IMG/VR virus record: IMGVR_UViG_3300021964_000292
Location: 1-31,854 of that record
Source of the DNA: a virus
Length of the DNA stretch: 31,854 nt
Strand: one strand, 5' to 3'
This document shows, in pieces, positions 1 to 8,901 of the stretch. The position numbers and the translations under genes were made by a program. Numbering within the stretch: position 1 is the first letter of the stretch; each line of letters begins with the position of its first letter. The notes under the pieces are model-generated. The model saw only the letters and a program-made list of their open reading frames with translations. It had not been told where the DNA came from and did not search any database.

Positions 1-2671
1 CTGAAAAATTAACACCGTTTGCAAATATCCACCCTTCAAAACTTTGTTCTAATGGAAATCCAGCTCCTATAGTAAATGTATATTGACCTGACTCAAATGG
101 CCAAGCTTCATAACTAACTTCTATTGGATATTGAGTTATTGCAGCTATATTCGACGTACTACGTAATATAGAACTAGATACCGGTTCTGTTTCATCTGGT
201 ATAACATTAATAATTAAGTCCAAGTCTAATGCACTAGAAGTGCTAAATTTAAATAACGAAAATTTAGTCCAGTCAGGAGAAGCTTGGTCTGATGGCATTG
301 ATCCAGTAACAAAAAATACACCTTGAGTATACATTTGGCCTGCAGGCACTTCTATTAAATGATAAGATGCCGTTGAATACTGTTTACCTGTAATATTGAA
401 GCTTTCTGTAACCGTTAATGCACTCGCAGATAAATGACCTACTTTAAGAGTATTTTGAGCTGCATTATATGCAAGTCCCGAATCATCTCGTTGTAGCAAC
501 TTATATCCATTCGATTCTGTACTAGGGTCTATTGTTACTATGTTTGCATATGAGTCGAAATTAGCATTATTAACGAATATTCGATCTGCAGCGGATGATG
601 TTGCAGCTATAATAGAAGATGTCGGAACGGGAGTTGGAACTCCATCGCTATTACCAACCCATGTATACCCGGCCGGTATGTTAGGCACGTCGTTTGATCT
701 ACCAGCGCCTAAAATAAAGCCAGATCCATTTGTAGCGTCTACTTTGTCTACTATACCTAAGTTTTGGATTAAATTGGATCCTGTTGGCTTAACATTTGTG
801 TAACCACCATCCGCTGCTACATAAACAGTATCACCTTCAGTAAAGCCAATGGTGTTAACTCCATTAATATATCCAACAGCAATTGCTAATCCCTCAGCCT
901 CATCTGCTAAAGTTTCATTTAGAATAAAGTGAGCAGGCATTGTAGCTGCATTTGAAGCGGATGCTGCTATAACTTCACTAGTGTTACCTGCGGTACCAGT
1001 AACGTGGACTGGGTATCCTTTTAATAATTCTCCTCCAGAGACGTTTTTAACATTGGCATATACTGTTGTTCTAGTAAATGATAAATTACCGGCACCATCT
1101 GTTATTAATACGTCACCATTATCACCGTCGGTTGTTGGGTAATTTAACCCTGAGGCGGTAAGTTCATTAGTGATTATAGCACCACTTGCACTTATATTAC
1201 CTGAGGCTGTAATATTTGTAGATACTCTTAAGTCACCAAATATATCTAAGGAAGCTGTTGGGATTCCATTTGATCCTATTATAATTTTGCTATTATCACT
1301 TACTTTAAAAAAAGTATTATTAGAACTATCTGTGATTCTAAAACTGTGTCTCTCGGGAAGAGTTCCAGAAGATTTAATAACTAATCTTTCAAATGAAGAA
1401 ATACTACTAGGGGTTCCTATTCCAGTAGGTTGTTTTAAATTTAAAACATTAGAACTTAAAGAAAGATTAATTATTTCACCTAAAGTGTTAGACTTAAAAG
1501 CAACATTATGAGTACTACTTTGACCTAAATAAAGATAATGGTCGCCGGTGGAATCATAATATTTAAATGTTCCGTTTTCTATTACAAACTTATCGGTTTC
1601 TTGTTCTGAAATTAAACTACCTGTTATATTAACACTACCAGTAAATTGGTGAGTATCGTCTAATGTATCTCCAAAAATTGTTGATCCACTAGAGAACGAC
1701 TGTGTCATATAAGTGACTGAAGATGAAACTATATAGTTTTGTGCTATAATATCACCTTCAACTGTAAGATCTCCTAAGAATGAACCATTATTAGCGGTAA
1801 GGTTAGATACTCTTAATGCATCAGTCTTAATAATCGATGCAGATACTTGCTGTGCATCAACGAATCCCGTAAATGTTGCAGTACTAGTCTTGTAATTATC
1901 TATATATAACCCGCTTCCGCTAATCGTACCTGATATAAATAAAGATGCTGAATTTAAATAATGCGGATGTTCGTTTTGTGTATGGAAGTAGAAACTACTG
2001 GATGCGTCGCGTACTTCAAACAATGTTTGATTACGCGCATTTTGAATATCACCTGCTTGGAGTAAATAATAGTCACCTTCTTTTAACGAAATAAATGATC
2101 TACCTAGATCCGTTGTTTGAAGTATACCACCATTAAGAGATAATGTCGTGCCATTAAATGATAAATTTTGTTCAGCATTTAAAGTTCCATTGCCTTTGGC
2201 TGTAATGATTCTATCATTAGCATCATTATCAATTGTTATGCTAGCATTGCCGCCATACGATCCGGTATAGAAAAACTGACCTGTTGCAGTATTATAAACA
2301 ACTGTATTATAGTTACTAGAATCTTCTGTTAAGTTTGCATATAAATTACCACTCGCACTTATATCAGCCGAAGCCGTAATACTGCCAGCCGATATATTTG
2401 ATATATTAAATCGGTTTTTAAAAGGGTTGAATCTAAACGTTGTCGGACTTTTATATAAATTACCATTGTCGTCGCTAAATGGTATATACAAAAGTCCATC
2501 AGTGCTGTCATTATTTGTAAGTACAACTCGTTTGGATATTGTTGCATATGAAGCAGTACCCACAAAGTTAGGAGCATATATATCGCCAGAAGACAATATG
2601 CCAGAACTTGCCGTTACACTATTTAATATTGCATCCGAACCGGATACAATGACCTTTTTCCAATTTGGCAT
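1..2671 (-). CDS. Large tail-fibre/structural protein, 3'-truncated by window edge
   Basis: The frame is open without a stop from the ATG at 2671 to base 1, giving at least 890 residues; the C-terminus lies outside the window. TTAGGAAAAAG precedes the start. The N-terminus MPNWKKVIVSGSDA matches the N-terminus of the 873-aa fibre protein at 4582-7203 (TTWRKIIVSGSNA), so both probably share one attachment module. The body is Ser/Thr/Gly/Asn-rich, with GTASYA and repeated ITASGNISASG-type segments typical of beta-rich phage fibres. Around residues 550-635 there is a block with GYPVHVTG, GDTVYVAADGG and YTNVKPTG, a motif set common in phage tail or fibre proteins. It probably forms a distal receptor-binding or baseplate-associated fibre. 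CpG density changes along the gene, which suggests mosaic assembly. The structural role is confident; the exact fibre type is not. Confidence 0.85.
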   Translation of the reverse strand, partial: MPNWKKVIVSGSDAILNSVTASSGILSSGDIYAPNFVGTASYATISKRVVLTNNDSTDGLLYIPFSDDNGNLYKSPTTFRFNPFKNRFNISNISAGSITASADISASGNLYANLTEDSSNYNTVVYNTATGQFFYTGSYGGNASITIDNDANDRIITAKGNGTLNAEQNLSFNGTTLSLNGGILQTTDLGRSFISLKEGDYYLLQAGDIQNARNQTLFEVRDASSSFYFHTQNEHPHYLNSASLFISGTISGSGLYIDNYKTSTATFTGFVDAQQVSASIIKTDALRVSNLTANNGSFLGDLTVEGDIIAQNYIVSSSVTYMTQSFSSGSTIFGDTLDDTHQFTGSVNITGSLISEQETDKFVIENGTFKYYDSTGDHYLYLGQSSTHNVAFKSNTLGEIINLSLSSNVLNLKQPTGIGTPSSISSFERLVIKSSGTLPERHSFRITDSSNNTFFKVSDNSKIIIGSNGIPTASLDIFGDLRVSTNITASGNISASGAIITNELTASGLNYPTTDGDNGDVLITDGAGNLSFTRTTVYANVKNVSGGELLKGYPVHVTGTAGNTSEVIAASASNAATMPAHFILNETLADEAEGLAIAVGYINGVNTIGFTEGDTVYVAADGGYTNVKPTGSNLIQNLGIVDKVDATNGSGFILGAGRSNDVPNIPAGYTWVGNSDGVPTPVPTSSIIAATSSAADRIFVNNANFDSYANIVTIDPSTESNGYKLLQRDDSGLAYNAAQNTLKVGHLSASALTVTESFNITGKQYSTASYHLIEVPAGQMYTQGVFFVTGSMPSDQASPDWTKFSLFKFSTSSALDLDLIINVIPDETEPVSSSILRSTSNIAAITQYPIEVSYEAWPFESGQYTFTIGAGFPLEQSFEGWIFANGVNFS

Positions 2672-2715
2672 CTTTCTTTTTCCTAACTACGGTTGGTTAC
2701 TATAAAAGCCCACTT

Positions 2716-2729
2716 CCGACTCGCGTCGG
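2716..2729 (-). other. GNRA-loop hairpin between fibre genes
   Basis: In the 80-base gap before the fibre gene, the minus strand reads CCGAC-GCGA-GTCGG, a 5-bp stem with a GNRA tetraloop. A T-run does not follow directly (GGGCTTTTAT comes several bases later), so it is at best a weak terminator or a leader hairpin. Confidence 0.35.
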
Positions 2730-2751
2730 CCAATAATTAGATCAATCAGAA

Positions 2752-2958
2752 TTATTTGTTCGTCATGTCTTCTTTTTGTTTTACTGCTTCATACTCCTGT
2801 TGTAATTTATAAGTTATTGTTATTACGTTATTTAACATATATCCTTTAAAATCCATATCTGCTAATATCCGTAATAAAAATTCTATTTCTTCCGATGTTA
2901 ATGGATGGTGGTGTTCCGTACCTCCTATACGAAAATTGCCGTTAACTTTGAGACCCAT
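2752..2958 (-). CDS. Small conserved-looking hypothetical protein (68 aa)
   Basis: It encodes 68 residues with no family I recognise. The N-terminal part contains GGTEHHHPLTSEEIEFLL, a His cluster followed by a predicted helix; the rest is helical and ends in a charged tail (KQKEDMTNK). It sits alone between two fibre genes, 14 bases after the 529-aa fibre stop, with TTAGG upstream of the ATG. Its place suggests a fibre-associated accessory such as a chaperone or small structural subunit. That is inference from position only. Confidence 0.65.
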   Translation of the reverse strand: MGLKVNGNFRIGGTEHHHPLTSEEIEFLLRILADMDFKGYMLNNVITITYKLQQEYEAVKQKEDMTNK

Positions 2959-2972
2959 TGTTCATAACCTAA

Positions 2973-4562
2973 TTAGTCTTGAGTTGTTCTTATGTAAATA
3001 TCACCATTAGTACTATTAATATAAATTTCTCCATATCCATACTTTACATCTGCATCATCCGGTGCTCCGGCAGCGGCTGCGGTCGTTACAACATATGATC
3101 TAGTTATATTTGAGTTGGCAGATAGATCAGCGTCACCTTGTGCCATATGTTTTGCAACCGCCCAACGTTGATCACCTTTATCATGATATAATGCTGAGCC
3201 TGAACTATCTGCAGAACCAGATTGGACAAATATACCAGCATCGACATTAGCAGTTGTTGACCCCGATGCTAAATATATAAATGCATCTTTAACATCTAAA
3301 TTAGTTGTACTAATGGATGTCAAATCTCCATTAACGGTTAAATCACCATCAACGGTTAAATTACCGGTAACATCAATGTTTGCAAATTCAACATCCGAAT
3401 CGGTATTTACTGCCTGACCGACATTACCTTCTAATGTTGTTACTCTAGTACTAAATGAACCTGAATCCGTTTGGAGGCTTGATATGTCAGATTGATTAGT
3501 ACTAATATTTGATTCGTTAGTAGTAACACGTGTACTAAACGAAGCAGAATCTGTCTGAAGATTTGTAATATCCGTCTCATTAGTAGTTACTCTAGTACTA
3601 AATGATGCAGAATCTGATTGAAGATTGGATATATCGGTTTGATTAGTACTAATATCAGTTTCATTGGCAGTTACTCTAGTACTAAACGAACCTGAATCAG
3701 TTTGAAGATTTGAAATATCGGTTTGATTAGTACTAATATTTGATTCGTTAGTAGTTACTCTAGTACTAAATGAGCCTGAAGCGCTTTCTAGATCGGTTGC
3801 TCTCGTTGCAATAGATGATGAAAACTCAGCACTAGTCTGCCCATTTCCGTAATCAACCGAACCGCCTAATGTTCCATCGGCGATTTGACTTCCTAATGTA
3901 CGTCCTATGTATTGGTAGACCGATGCATATACCCAACGGCCGGCCGTTCTGGCTGTGTTAAATGCAACTACACCTGTCTTATAATCAAATACGTAATCAG
4001 CCGATGATATTTCGTCGCCGCCTGATAATGATGCTGGGTCGGAATTTGTCGACTCAAATAATCGCACAACATATCCCGGGGCGCCGGCCTGACTACCTTC
4101 CGCATCATTAATTGAATCTGATGCATTTTCTGCACTAATATATTTAGGAGAAACAAAATTTGTTAACTGATCACTGACAATTAATGAAGTTCCGCCGGTT
4201 GTATCGGTATCCGTATCGGTTGGTTCAGATGTAGTAAAAAAGTATGTATCTCGTCCAGTGCCGGTATTTGCCGGTTTTAATTTATGACGATACCAATACT
4301 TTAAAATAGGAAGATCATCAGCACTACCAGGCGTTATTGACGTATCTAAATTACTAGCAGAAACAATAAGTCCGGATTGCGATGAACCAGAAAATGGTAT
4401 GCCGGCCGATGAGGTCGGTATATATCTAACATCTGAAAAGACTTCATTTGCATTGACATCAAGTACGCTAGTATATGCTTCTTGAGTATCTGTTACTTTA
4501 TCAGTTGTATATCTTCTGTTTTGAAGTTTTCTATTTGAAAATGATGAGCTTACAAATGCCAT
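2973..4562 (-). CDS. Tail-fibre-like protein with heptad-repeat stalk (529 aa)
   Basis: The N-terminal half is beta-type sequence without recognisable motifs. At roughly residues 262-385 (bases about 3410-3780) there are tandem repeats of the form TNESNISTNQTDISNLQ then SFSTRVT. The spacing is 28, 28, 21 and 28 residues, that is 4/4/3/4 heptads, as expected for a trimeric coiled-coil stalk. This is followed by a repetitive LTVDGDLTVNGDL beta segment and a C-terminal domain (GDQRWAVAKH). This order of stalk, beta-roll and tip is characteristic of phage fibres. The start has AGAGGATTAATAA before the ATG, 19 bases after the preceding gene. It is a virion structural protein; whether it is a long or short fibre cannot be told. 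Confidence 0.8.
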   Translation of the reverse strand: MAFVSSSFSNRKLQNRRYTTDKVTDTQEAYTSVLDVNANEVFSDVRYIPTSSAGIPFSGSSQSGLIVSASNLDTSITPGSADDLPILKYWYRHKLKPANTGTGRDTYFFTTSEPTDTDTDTTGGTSLIVSDQLTNFVSPKYISAENASDSINDAEGSQAGAPGYVVRLFESTNSDPASLSGGDEISSADYVFDYKTGVVAFNTARTAGRWVYASVYQYIGRTLGSQIADGTLGGSVDYGNGQTSAEFSSSIATRATDLESASGSFSTRVTTNESNISTNQTDISNLQTDSGSFSTRVTANETDISTNQTDISNLQSDSASFSTRVTTNETDITNLQTDSASFSTRVTTNESNISTNQSDISSLQTDSGSFSTRVTTLEGNVGQAVNTDSDVEFANIDVTGNLTVDGDLTVNGDLTSISTTNLDVKDAFIYLASGSTTANVDAGIFVQSGSADSSGSALYHDKGDQRWAVAKHMAQGDADLSANSNITRSYVVTTAAAAGAPDDADVKYGYGEIYINSTNGDIYIRTTQD

Positions 4563-4581
4563 TTATTAATCCTCTTGTATA

Positions 4582-7203
4582 TTATGATCCAGATACCGAA
4601 ATTTGTCGCAATGTATCATTTGGTGCGCCTTTGTATCTAACTACAATGTATATTTCTGAATAATCCGTTCCACTATTACTAATTACTTGGCCTGCAGGAG
4701 CATTAAGTGCTAATGTAATTGTATTTGTACCTGTTGACCTACTCGACCATAACTTTTTAATATCTACTGTTTCATTAAACGGATTAATGCCGGCGGTGCC
4801 GGCACCTTGGTTATCTAATGATGGGTCAAAAGTTCCAGTACCAGATACGTCGAATATTCTAGGGTTGCCGGCATCATCTAATTGTTTACTAAATATCACG
4901 CCGATCGAATACTTGTTAGTAGTTGTACTATCCCATGCAACTAAATCACCAAAATCACTATCGCCATTTGTAGTAATAGTCAAGCTACTATAGCTTGCGC
5001 CGGAGCCTAAACCAAAATCAAACTTTTGCATTGCCCATTTGTAATGGCCATTGCTATAACTACCGGTAGGATACCAATATCCATAACCACCATCGGTATT
5101 AACACCTGTCGATCCGGCACCATGTTCTGGATTGACAAGCCATCCATATGTATCACCAGCTTTATATTGTAAATCACCGTCAGCACCTAACGTTAATCTA
5201 TCTTCCGGATCCCATGTTGATGCAACTGCTTGATCAATCGTATTTCCTTGAATCTGTAAACGATTTGTTTCGGCCCTAAATCTAGTAGCGGTTTCCGATT
5301 CACCTTGGCTAATTCCCGGTGTTGAATTATATATCCAATACAACAATGAGCCCGATGCGGCTGGTTGACCGAATGTTCCGGCGGTATGGAACAATCTATC
5401 GAGTGTATATGCATTAGTCGCATTACCGGTATTCCATGGGAGGTATCGGCCACGAACTGTAAAGTATGTATATGCATCAGTCGGGTACCGTTCGACGGCA
5501 TTTGTATGATCAACGTTGTACGTAACATCGTTATTTAACGTGCCGATGGCATACGTATCATTAGTACCAATTGAAGCTGTATACTGAACATCTGGTACTA
5601 GTGGTAAACTACCTTGGCCGAGGGCAGAGCCTAAACTTGTCACGACCTGGCTACCTACTTGTAGTTGCCCGCTGTTTACAATAACTTTATACCCGGCATC
5701 CGATGATGATATTGCAAAGGGCGCACTCTTTGTTGTATCTACATATGCCAACGTAGTATCAGATGTAGTCGAATAAAATAATGGAGCAAATATATGGGGT
5801 ATTCGTATAGCACCACCGTTAAGGTAACTCGCGCCGTTTAAATATGGAGCACCTGATAAACTACGAGATTCAGCTGCCGTTTGAGTGGCTATAAGTAACT
5901 CATTAGTTGCTGTGCCGGTGGCGTTTTGCGATTGAATTGATGTAATATCTGCTACAGTTAATGGTGTATAAAATCTAGTGCTTGTTGCAAATCCTGTTTG
6001 GAGCGACCCACCAATTAATTCAGATTCTGTAGCATTTGACTTGGATGCAAATCCAAGCTTATAATCGTACCAACGATAATATCCGCTGGATGATATTGCA
6101 TTGTTATTAGATGCAACGCTAATACCAGAGTAATTAGTACCATCTGTCCATTTACGAGCATCTAACGATGTTATTTGTCCATATTTAGCTTCTTGATACT
6201 GTGCCGGTATAACGGTCGGTGTTCCAGTTGCAATATTTCTTACATATAACGGGGCAGTGTCGGCTGTAGAAGTAGCATATACATAAGAGTGAGTCGTATA
6301 TGTTCCGGTCGACTCATTTGGGTCTGTTACAGACTGGTTATCGCTAAAGCTTTGCGTTGCCTTGCCTATAAATGTAACACCTTCTCCTGCGCCGCCGGCA
6401 TCAAAATAATCTGACGGATCTGATACCCATAACGGCCTTCGTGTAAATGTAGTTTTTTGATATACAGTAGTCACTTCATCAAATAAAGGATTACCTTCGC
6501 CAGAACAAAACCCTTTGGCGAGTAAATAATTTACTGGTGCAATTCTTGGAAATGTAATTGAGGCGGCTGTTGCCGGCACATATGCATTAGTCCAATCCGA
6601 TGTATCATCTGCCGCGCTGTCATTTAGATATGAGACTGTTGTCGTACTCCATGGCGTTGCATTTGGTGACGGTGATGTAACTAATGCGTTCAACTCATTG
6701 GACGCACTAATCACACCGACAATCGTACGAAGAATTTGAGATACATCTGTATTAGAATCGTAAGAATTAAATATAGTATTATCTAAATTAGATTGCCATG
6801 ATAATGAATTTGGGTGGCCGACGTTATGATTTGCAAAATATGCAGATTCGCTTACTATAAATGCATACTTAGAATTTGCATTTGATGCCGGTAGTTGTTT
6901 TAGTGCATTATCCGTTGGCGATGTCTTTAAAGACGATCCGGATACTACTAATGTCTCATCCGCTGCATAATAGTCGCCGCCGTCTTTACTTACAAATATT
7001 CCTCCGCCGCCGCCGGCGCCTGATGATGTTATAAAAAGTCGTTTACTATTTTCATCATAAATAACTACTTTTGCAGTGCCACTGCTATCCTCAGTTAACT
7101 CAGCATATAATGAACCGGTTACCGATAATTTGCCCGATACACTTAAATCCGCTAATTCGGCATTTGATCCTGAAACAATTATTTTACGCCATGTAGTTGC
7201 CAT
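4582..7203 (-). CDS. Large tail-fibre/structural protein (873 aa)
   Basis: It encodes 873 residues, Ser/Thr/Gly/Asn/Tyr-rich, with no enzyme motif. The N-terminus TTWRKIIVSGSNAELADL is shared with the partial fibre gene at 1-2671, and part of it (ELADL) recurs in the neighbouring 163-aa protein. A Gly-rich hinge GAGGGGG lies near residue 65. The C-terminal 170 residues (SLTITTNGDSDFGDLVAWD onward) look like a beta-sandwich ending in EIYIVVRYKGAPND. GAGAGGAAC precedes the ATG, with an ATATTTATA box 29 bases upstream. It is probably a fibre or a baseplate-attached adhesin. The gene is CpG-rich (GCCGGC is frequent), unlike the beta-helix gene at 28897-30555, so these adhesins come from different sequence pools. 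Confidence 0.8.
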   Translation of the reverse strand: MATTWRKIIVSGSNAELADLSVSGKLSVTGSLYAELTEDSSGTAKVVIYDENSKRLFITSSGAGGGGGIFVSKDGGDYYAADETLVVSGSSLKTSPTDNALKQLPASNANSKYAFIVSESAYFANHNVGHPNSLSWQSNLDNTIFNSYDSNTDVSQILRTIVGVISASNELNALVTSPSPNATPWSTTTVSYLNDSAADDTSDWTNAYVPATAASITFPRIAPVNYLLAKGFCSGEGNPLFDEVTTVYQKTTFTRRPLWVSDPSDYFDAGGAGEGVTFIGKATQSFSDNQSVTDPNESTGTYTTHSYVYATSTADTAPLYVRNIATGTPTVIPAQYQEAKYGQITSLDARKWTDGTNYSGISVASNNNAISSSGYYRWYDYKLGFASKSNATESELIGGSLQTGFATSTRFYTPLTVADITSIQSQNATGTATNELLIATQTAAESRSLSGAPYLNGASYLNGGAIRIPHIFAPLFYSTTSDTTLAYVDTTKSAPFAISSSDAGYKVIVNSGQLQVGSQVVTSLGSALGQGSLPLVPDVQYTASIGTNDTYAIGTLNNDVTYNVDHTNAVERYPTDAYTYFTVRGRYLPWNTGNATNAYTLDRLFHTAGTFGQPAASGSLLYWIYNSTPGISQGESETATRFRAETNRLQIQGNTIDQAVASTWDPEDRLTLGADGDLQYKAGDTYGWLVNPEHGAGSTGVNTDGGYGYWYPTGSYSNGHYKWAMQKFDFGLGSGASYSSLTITTNGDSDFGDLVAWDSTTTNKYSIGVIFSKQLDDAGNPRIFDVSGTGTFDPSLDNQGAGTAGINPFNETVDIKKLWSSRSTGTNTITLALNAPAGQVISNSGTDYSEIYIVVRYKGAPNDTLRQISVSGS

Positions 7204-7232
7204 ATGGGTTCCTCTCTATCAGTTTTATTTCT

Positions 7233-7242
7233 TATAAATATG
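7233..7242 (-). promoter_or_regulatory. ATATTTATA box upstream of the 873-aa fibre gene
   Basis: The minus strand reads CATATTTATA in the short gap before the ATG at 7203. It is one copy of the recurring box proposed to be the late promoter. Confidence 0.55.
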
Positions 7243-7734
7243 TTAACTCGTTTGTTTACTTACATAATACTCATCATCGGTGTTGTTATAATATAAACCA
7301 CCGTCTACCGGTAATGGAACGGAATTAAATTTTCCAAGTTGTAGTACACCCTCGCCATTAACACGTAATGCTGCAAAACTCTCTGATCTAATTAAAAAGA
7401 AATCATTCGTTGTACGAGAACCGGAGTTTATAAATACACCCTTTGCATACACATAGTCACTTGAACTTATTGCCTGGCTAGCTGTTATAGAGCCGGATGC
7501 ATATAAATCGGCTAACTCAACAGATCCAGATGCAGAAAACGTTCCTGTCTCACCTTGAGGTCCGACTGGACCTACTGGTCCTTGAGGTCCGAATGTAGTA
7601 ACTTCGACTACATTAGTAGTCTGTTGAGTAACAATTATCGTCTCGCCATCACTAGTAGCAATGTTAATACTCGGGGACGATTCATTTATTGTAACTTGGG
7701 ATTCATCTGGGTTTACATATACATTCTGAGACAT
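7243..7734 (-). CDS. Collagen-like short structural protein (163 aa)
   Basis: It encodes 163 residues. A collagen-like Gly-X-Y run, GPQGPVGPVGPQGETG, sits near residues 49-64 between a Thr/Val-rich N-terminal beta segment and a C-terminal part (SVELADLYASGSITAS, then GGLYYNNTDDEYYVS). Short Gly-X-Y tracts are frequent in phage fibre stalks, where they trimerise. Its ATG overlaps the stop of the 131-aa gene (TAATG), so the two are translationally coupled and probably co-assembled. It shares ELADL and SGSITAS with the fibre proteins. It is likely a small fibre or connector; the specific role is not assigned. Confidence 0.75.
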   Translation of the reverse strand: MSQNVYVNPDESQVTINESSPSINIATSDGETIIVTQQTTNVVEVTTFGPQGPVGPVGPQGETGTFSASGSVELADLYASGSITASQAISSSDYVYAKGVFINSGSRTTNDFFLIRSESFAALRVNGEGVLQLGKFNSVPLPVDGGLYYNNTDDEYYVSKQTS

Positions 7735-8129
7735 TAGCTACTTGTGGTTACTTCTTTTGAAAGTTTTACTCTACCCTCTAATAATCGTGTTACATAAGGA
7801 TATGTACTACCTGAAACTAATTCTATATCATAATAACCCTCGGAAAATGTTAATTGAGATGATGAATAAGCAGAAATAAACACGCCAATGGAACCACTTG
7901 AGGGCGGATTCGTACCGGACGAGCCGCTCATATTTAATCCAGTACCGTCATTGGCTAATGTACTAGATAATGATATATATGTTTGGTTGCCGCCTTTAGC
8001 ATTTTTAATCTGCATTCTAGCTGTGTATTTTGTTAAATCGACAACATCGCCGTTAGAATCTTTATACGTTAGTTCAAAATCTACCGTAGCGCCTTGTTCA
8101 ATAGTAAAATTATACCAGCCTGCAGCCAT
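7734..8129 (-). CDS. Small virion structural protein, beta-rich (131 aa)
   Basis: It encodes 131 residues with an Ig-like or beta-sandwich pattern. It opens with WYNFTIEQGATVDFELTY and ends with YDIELVSGSTYPYVTRLLEG, then RVKLSKEVT. The closing pattern (YDIEL..., RLLEG...KLSKEVT) is one I associate with phage baseplate or fibre-attachment proteins, but no exact family is claimed. It follows phoH closely, has AAAAAGGAAAAG before the ATG and its own ATATTTATT box. It is coupled to the collagen-like protein downstream. Confidence 0.7.
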   Translation of the reverse strand: MAAGWYNFTIEQGATVDFELTYKDSNGDVVDLTKYTARMQIKNAKGGNQTYISLSSTLANDGTGLNMSGSSGTNPPSSGSIGVFISAYSSSQLTFSEGYYDIELVSGSTYPYVTRLLEGRVKLSKEVTTSS

Positions 8130-8143
8130 CTCTTTTCCTTTTT

Positions 8144-8153
8144 AATAAATATG
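8144..8153 (-). promoter_or_regulatory. ATATTTATT box upstream of the 131-aa structural gene
   Basis: The minus strand reads CATATTTATT, 14 bases before the ATG at 8129, directly after the phoH stop. It is a copy of the recurring box. Confidence 0.5.
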
Positions 8154-8157
8154 ACGT

Positions 8158-8823
8158 TTAGTTATATCCATTAAGTAAATCTAACAATTCGTCTATTGCT
8201 TCATGGCGGTGATTATCTTTAAGAACTATTTTCGATACATAATCAGAATCTTTAATTTTTGCTAAATCATGTACGGCTGAGTAATTTTTATCACGCAAAT
8301 CTATTTGTTGCGAATCGCCCGTAAATATCATTTTCGAGTCTTTTCCGATTCGTCCAATTGCCATGGCTAATTGTGATTTAGTTAAATTTTGAAATTCGTC
8401 GACTATTACAACAGCATTGTCAAATGTTCTACCTCTAAAATGAGCTAATGACACTAATTCAATCGCTTCTGATTGCTCTAATTTTTCTAGAATATCTGGC
8501 TTATTATAAACCTTTCTCATATTAGAACGAATTGGTACTAACCATGGTTCCATTTTTTCTCGTTCTGATCCGGGTAAGAATCCGTTATCTTCGGTAGATA
8601 CTGTAGGCCTTGTTATTATAATTTTATTACACTGACGTTTAAAGTACATGTCCAATGCTACTTGAACAGCTAATAATGTTTTTCCCGAACCTGCCTTGCC
8701 TAATATAAAATTATATGGACATTCTAAAATTTCTGCTTTAGCAGCTTTCTGCTCTTCTGATAATACTATAGAAAACCTAACTGGACCTTTTGGCGGGGCT
8801 TTCTCGATATTTTGCTTTGCCAT
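8158..8823 (-). CDS. phoH: PhoH-like P-loop ATPase
   Basis: It encodes 221 residues forming one PhoH domain. Walker A is GKAGSGKT at residues 42-49, Walker B is VIVDEFQN near 139-146, and the conserved ITRPTV, GFLPG and FTGD.QQIDL segments are all present in order. PhoH proteins are RNA/nucleotide-associated ATPases found in many phages, especially marine T4-like ones; their role in infection is unsettled. TAGGAG before the ATG is a good ribosome binding site. It is separated from the capsid gene by a strong terminator and preceded by its own ATATTTATA box, so it begins a new transcription unit leading into the fibre genes. Confidence 0.93.
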   Translation of the reverse strand: MAKQNIEKAPPKGPVRFSIVLSEEQKAAKAEILECPYNFILGKAGSGKTLLAVQVALDMYFKRQCNKIIITRPTVSTEDNGFLPGSEREKMEPWLVPIRSNMRKVYNKPDILEKLEQSEAIELVSLAHFRGRTFDNAVVIVDEFQNLTKSQLAMAIGRIGKDSKMIFTGDSQQIDLRDKNYSAVHDLAKIKDSDYVSKIVLKDNHRHEAIDELLDLLNGYN

Positions 8824-8838
8824 GTAACTCCTATTTTA

Positions 8839-8848
8839 TATAAATATG
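8839..8848 (-). promoter_or_regulatory. ATATTTATA box between capsid terminator and phoH
   Basis: The minus strand reads CATATTTATA, immediately after the terminator T-run and 15 bases before the phoH ATG. Because the terminator should isolate phoH from upstream transcription, a promoter is needed exactly here. This is the best-supported copy of the box. Confidence 0.65.
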
Positions 8849-8849
8849 T

Positions 8850-8876
8850 AAAAAAGGGAGACCGAAGCCTCCCTTT
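8850..8876 (-). terminator. Rho-independent terminator after the major capsid gene
   Basis: The minus strand reads AAAGGGAGGC-TTCG-GTCTCCCTTT followed by more T. This is a 10-bp stem (one G-U pair), a UUCG tetraloop and a T6 tract, 26 bases past the capsid stop. Confidence 0.9.
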
Positions 8877-8901
8877 CCTAGTTATATTCTAATTCTATAA
8901 A

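Noticed and set aside
1170-1511. 113-residue plus-strand frame rich in Leu/Ile
   Set aside because: It is the antisense of the Ser/Asn/Thr-rich fibre gene; no promoter or ribosome site is visible.
3410-3790. CRISPR-like array of regularly spaced repeats
   Set aside because: The repeats are in frame, imperfect, in heptad multiples and have no unique spacers; they encode a coiled-coil stalk.
5193-5528. 111-residue open frame on the minus strand inside the 873-aa gene
   Set aside because: It is His/Ile-rich in an alternative frame of a clearly coding gene and lacks a start signal.
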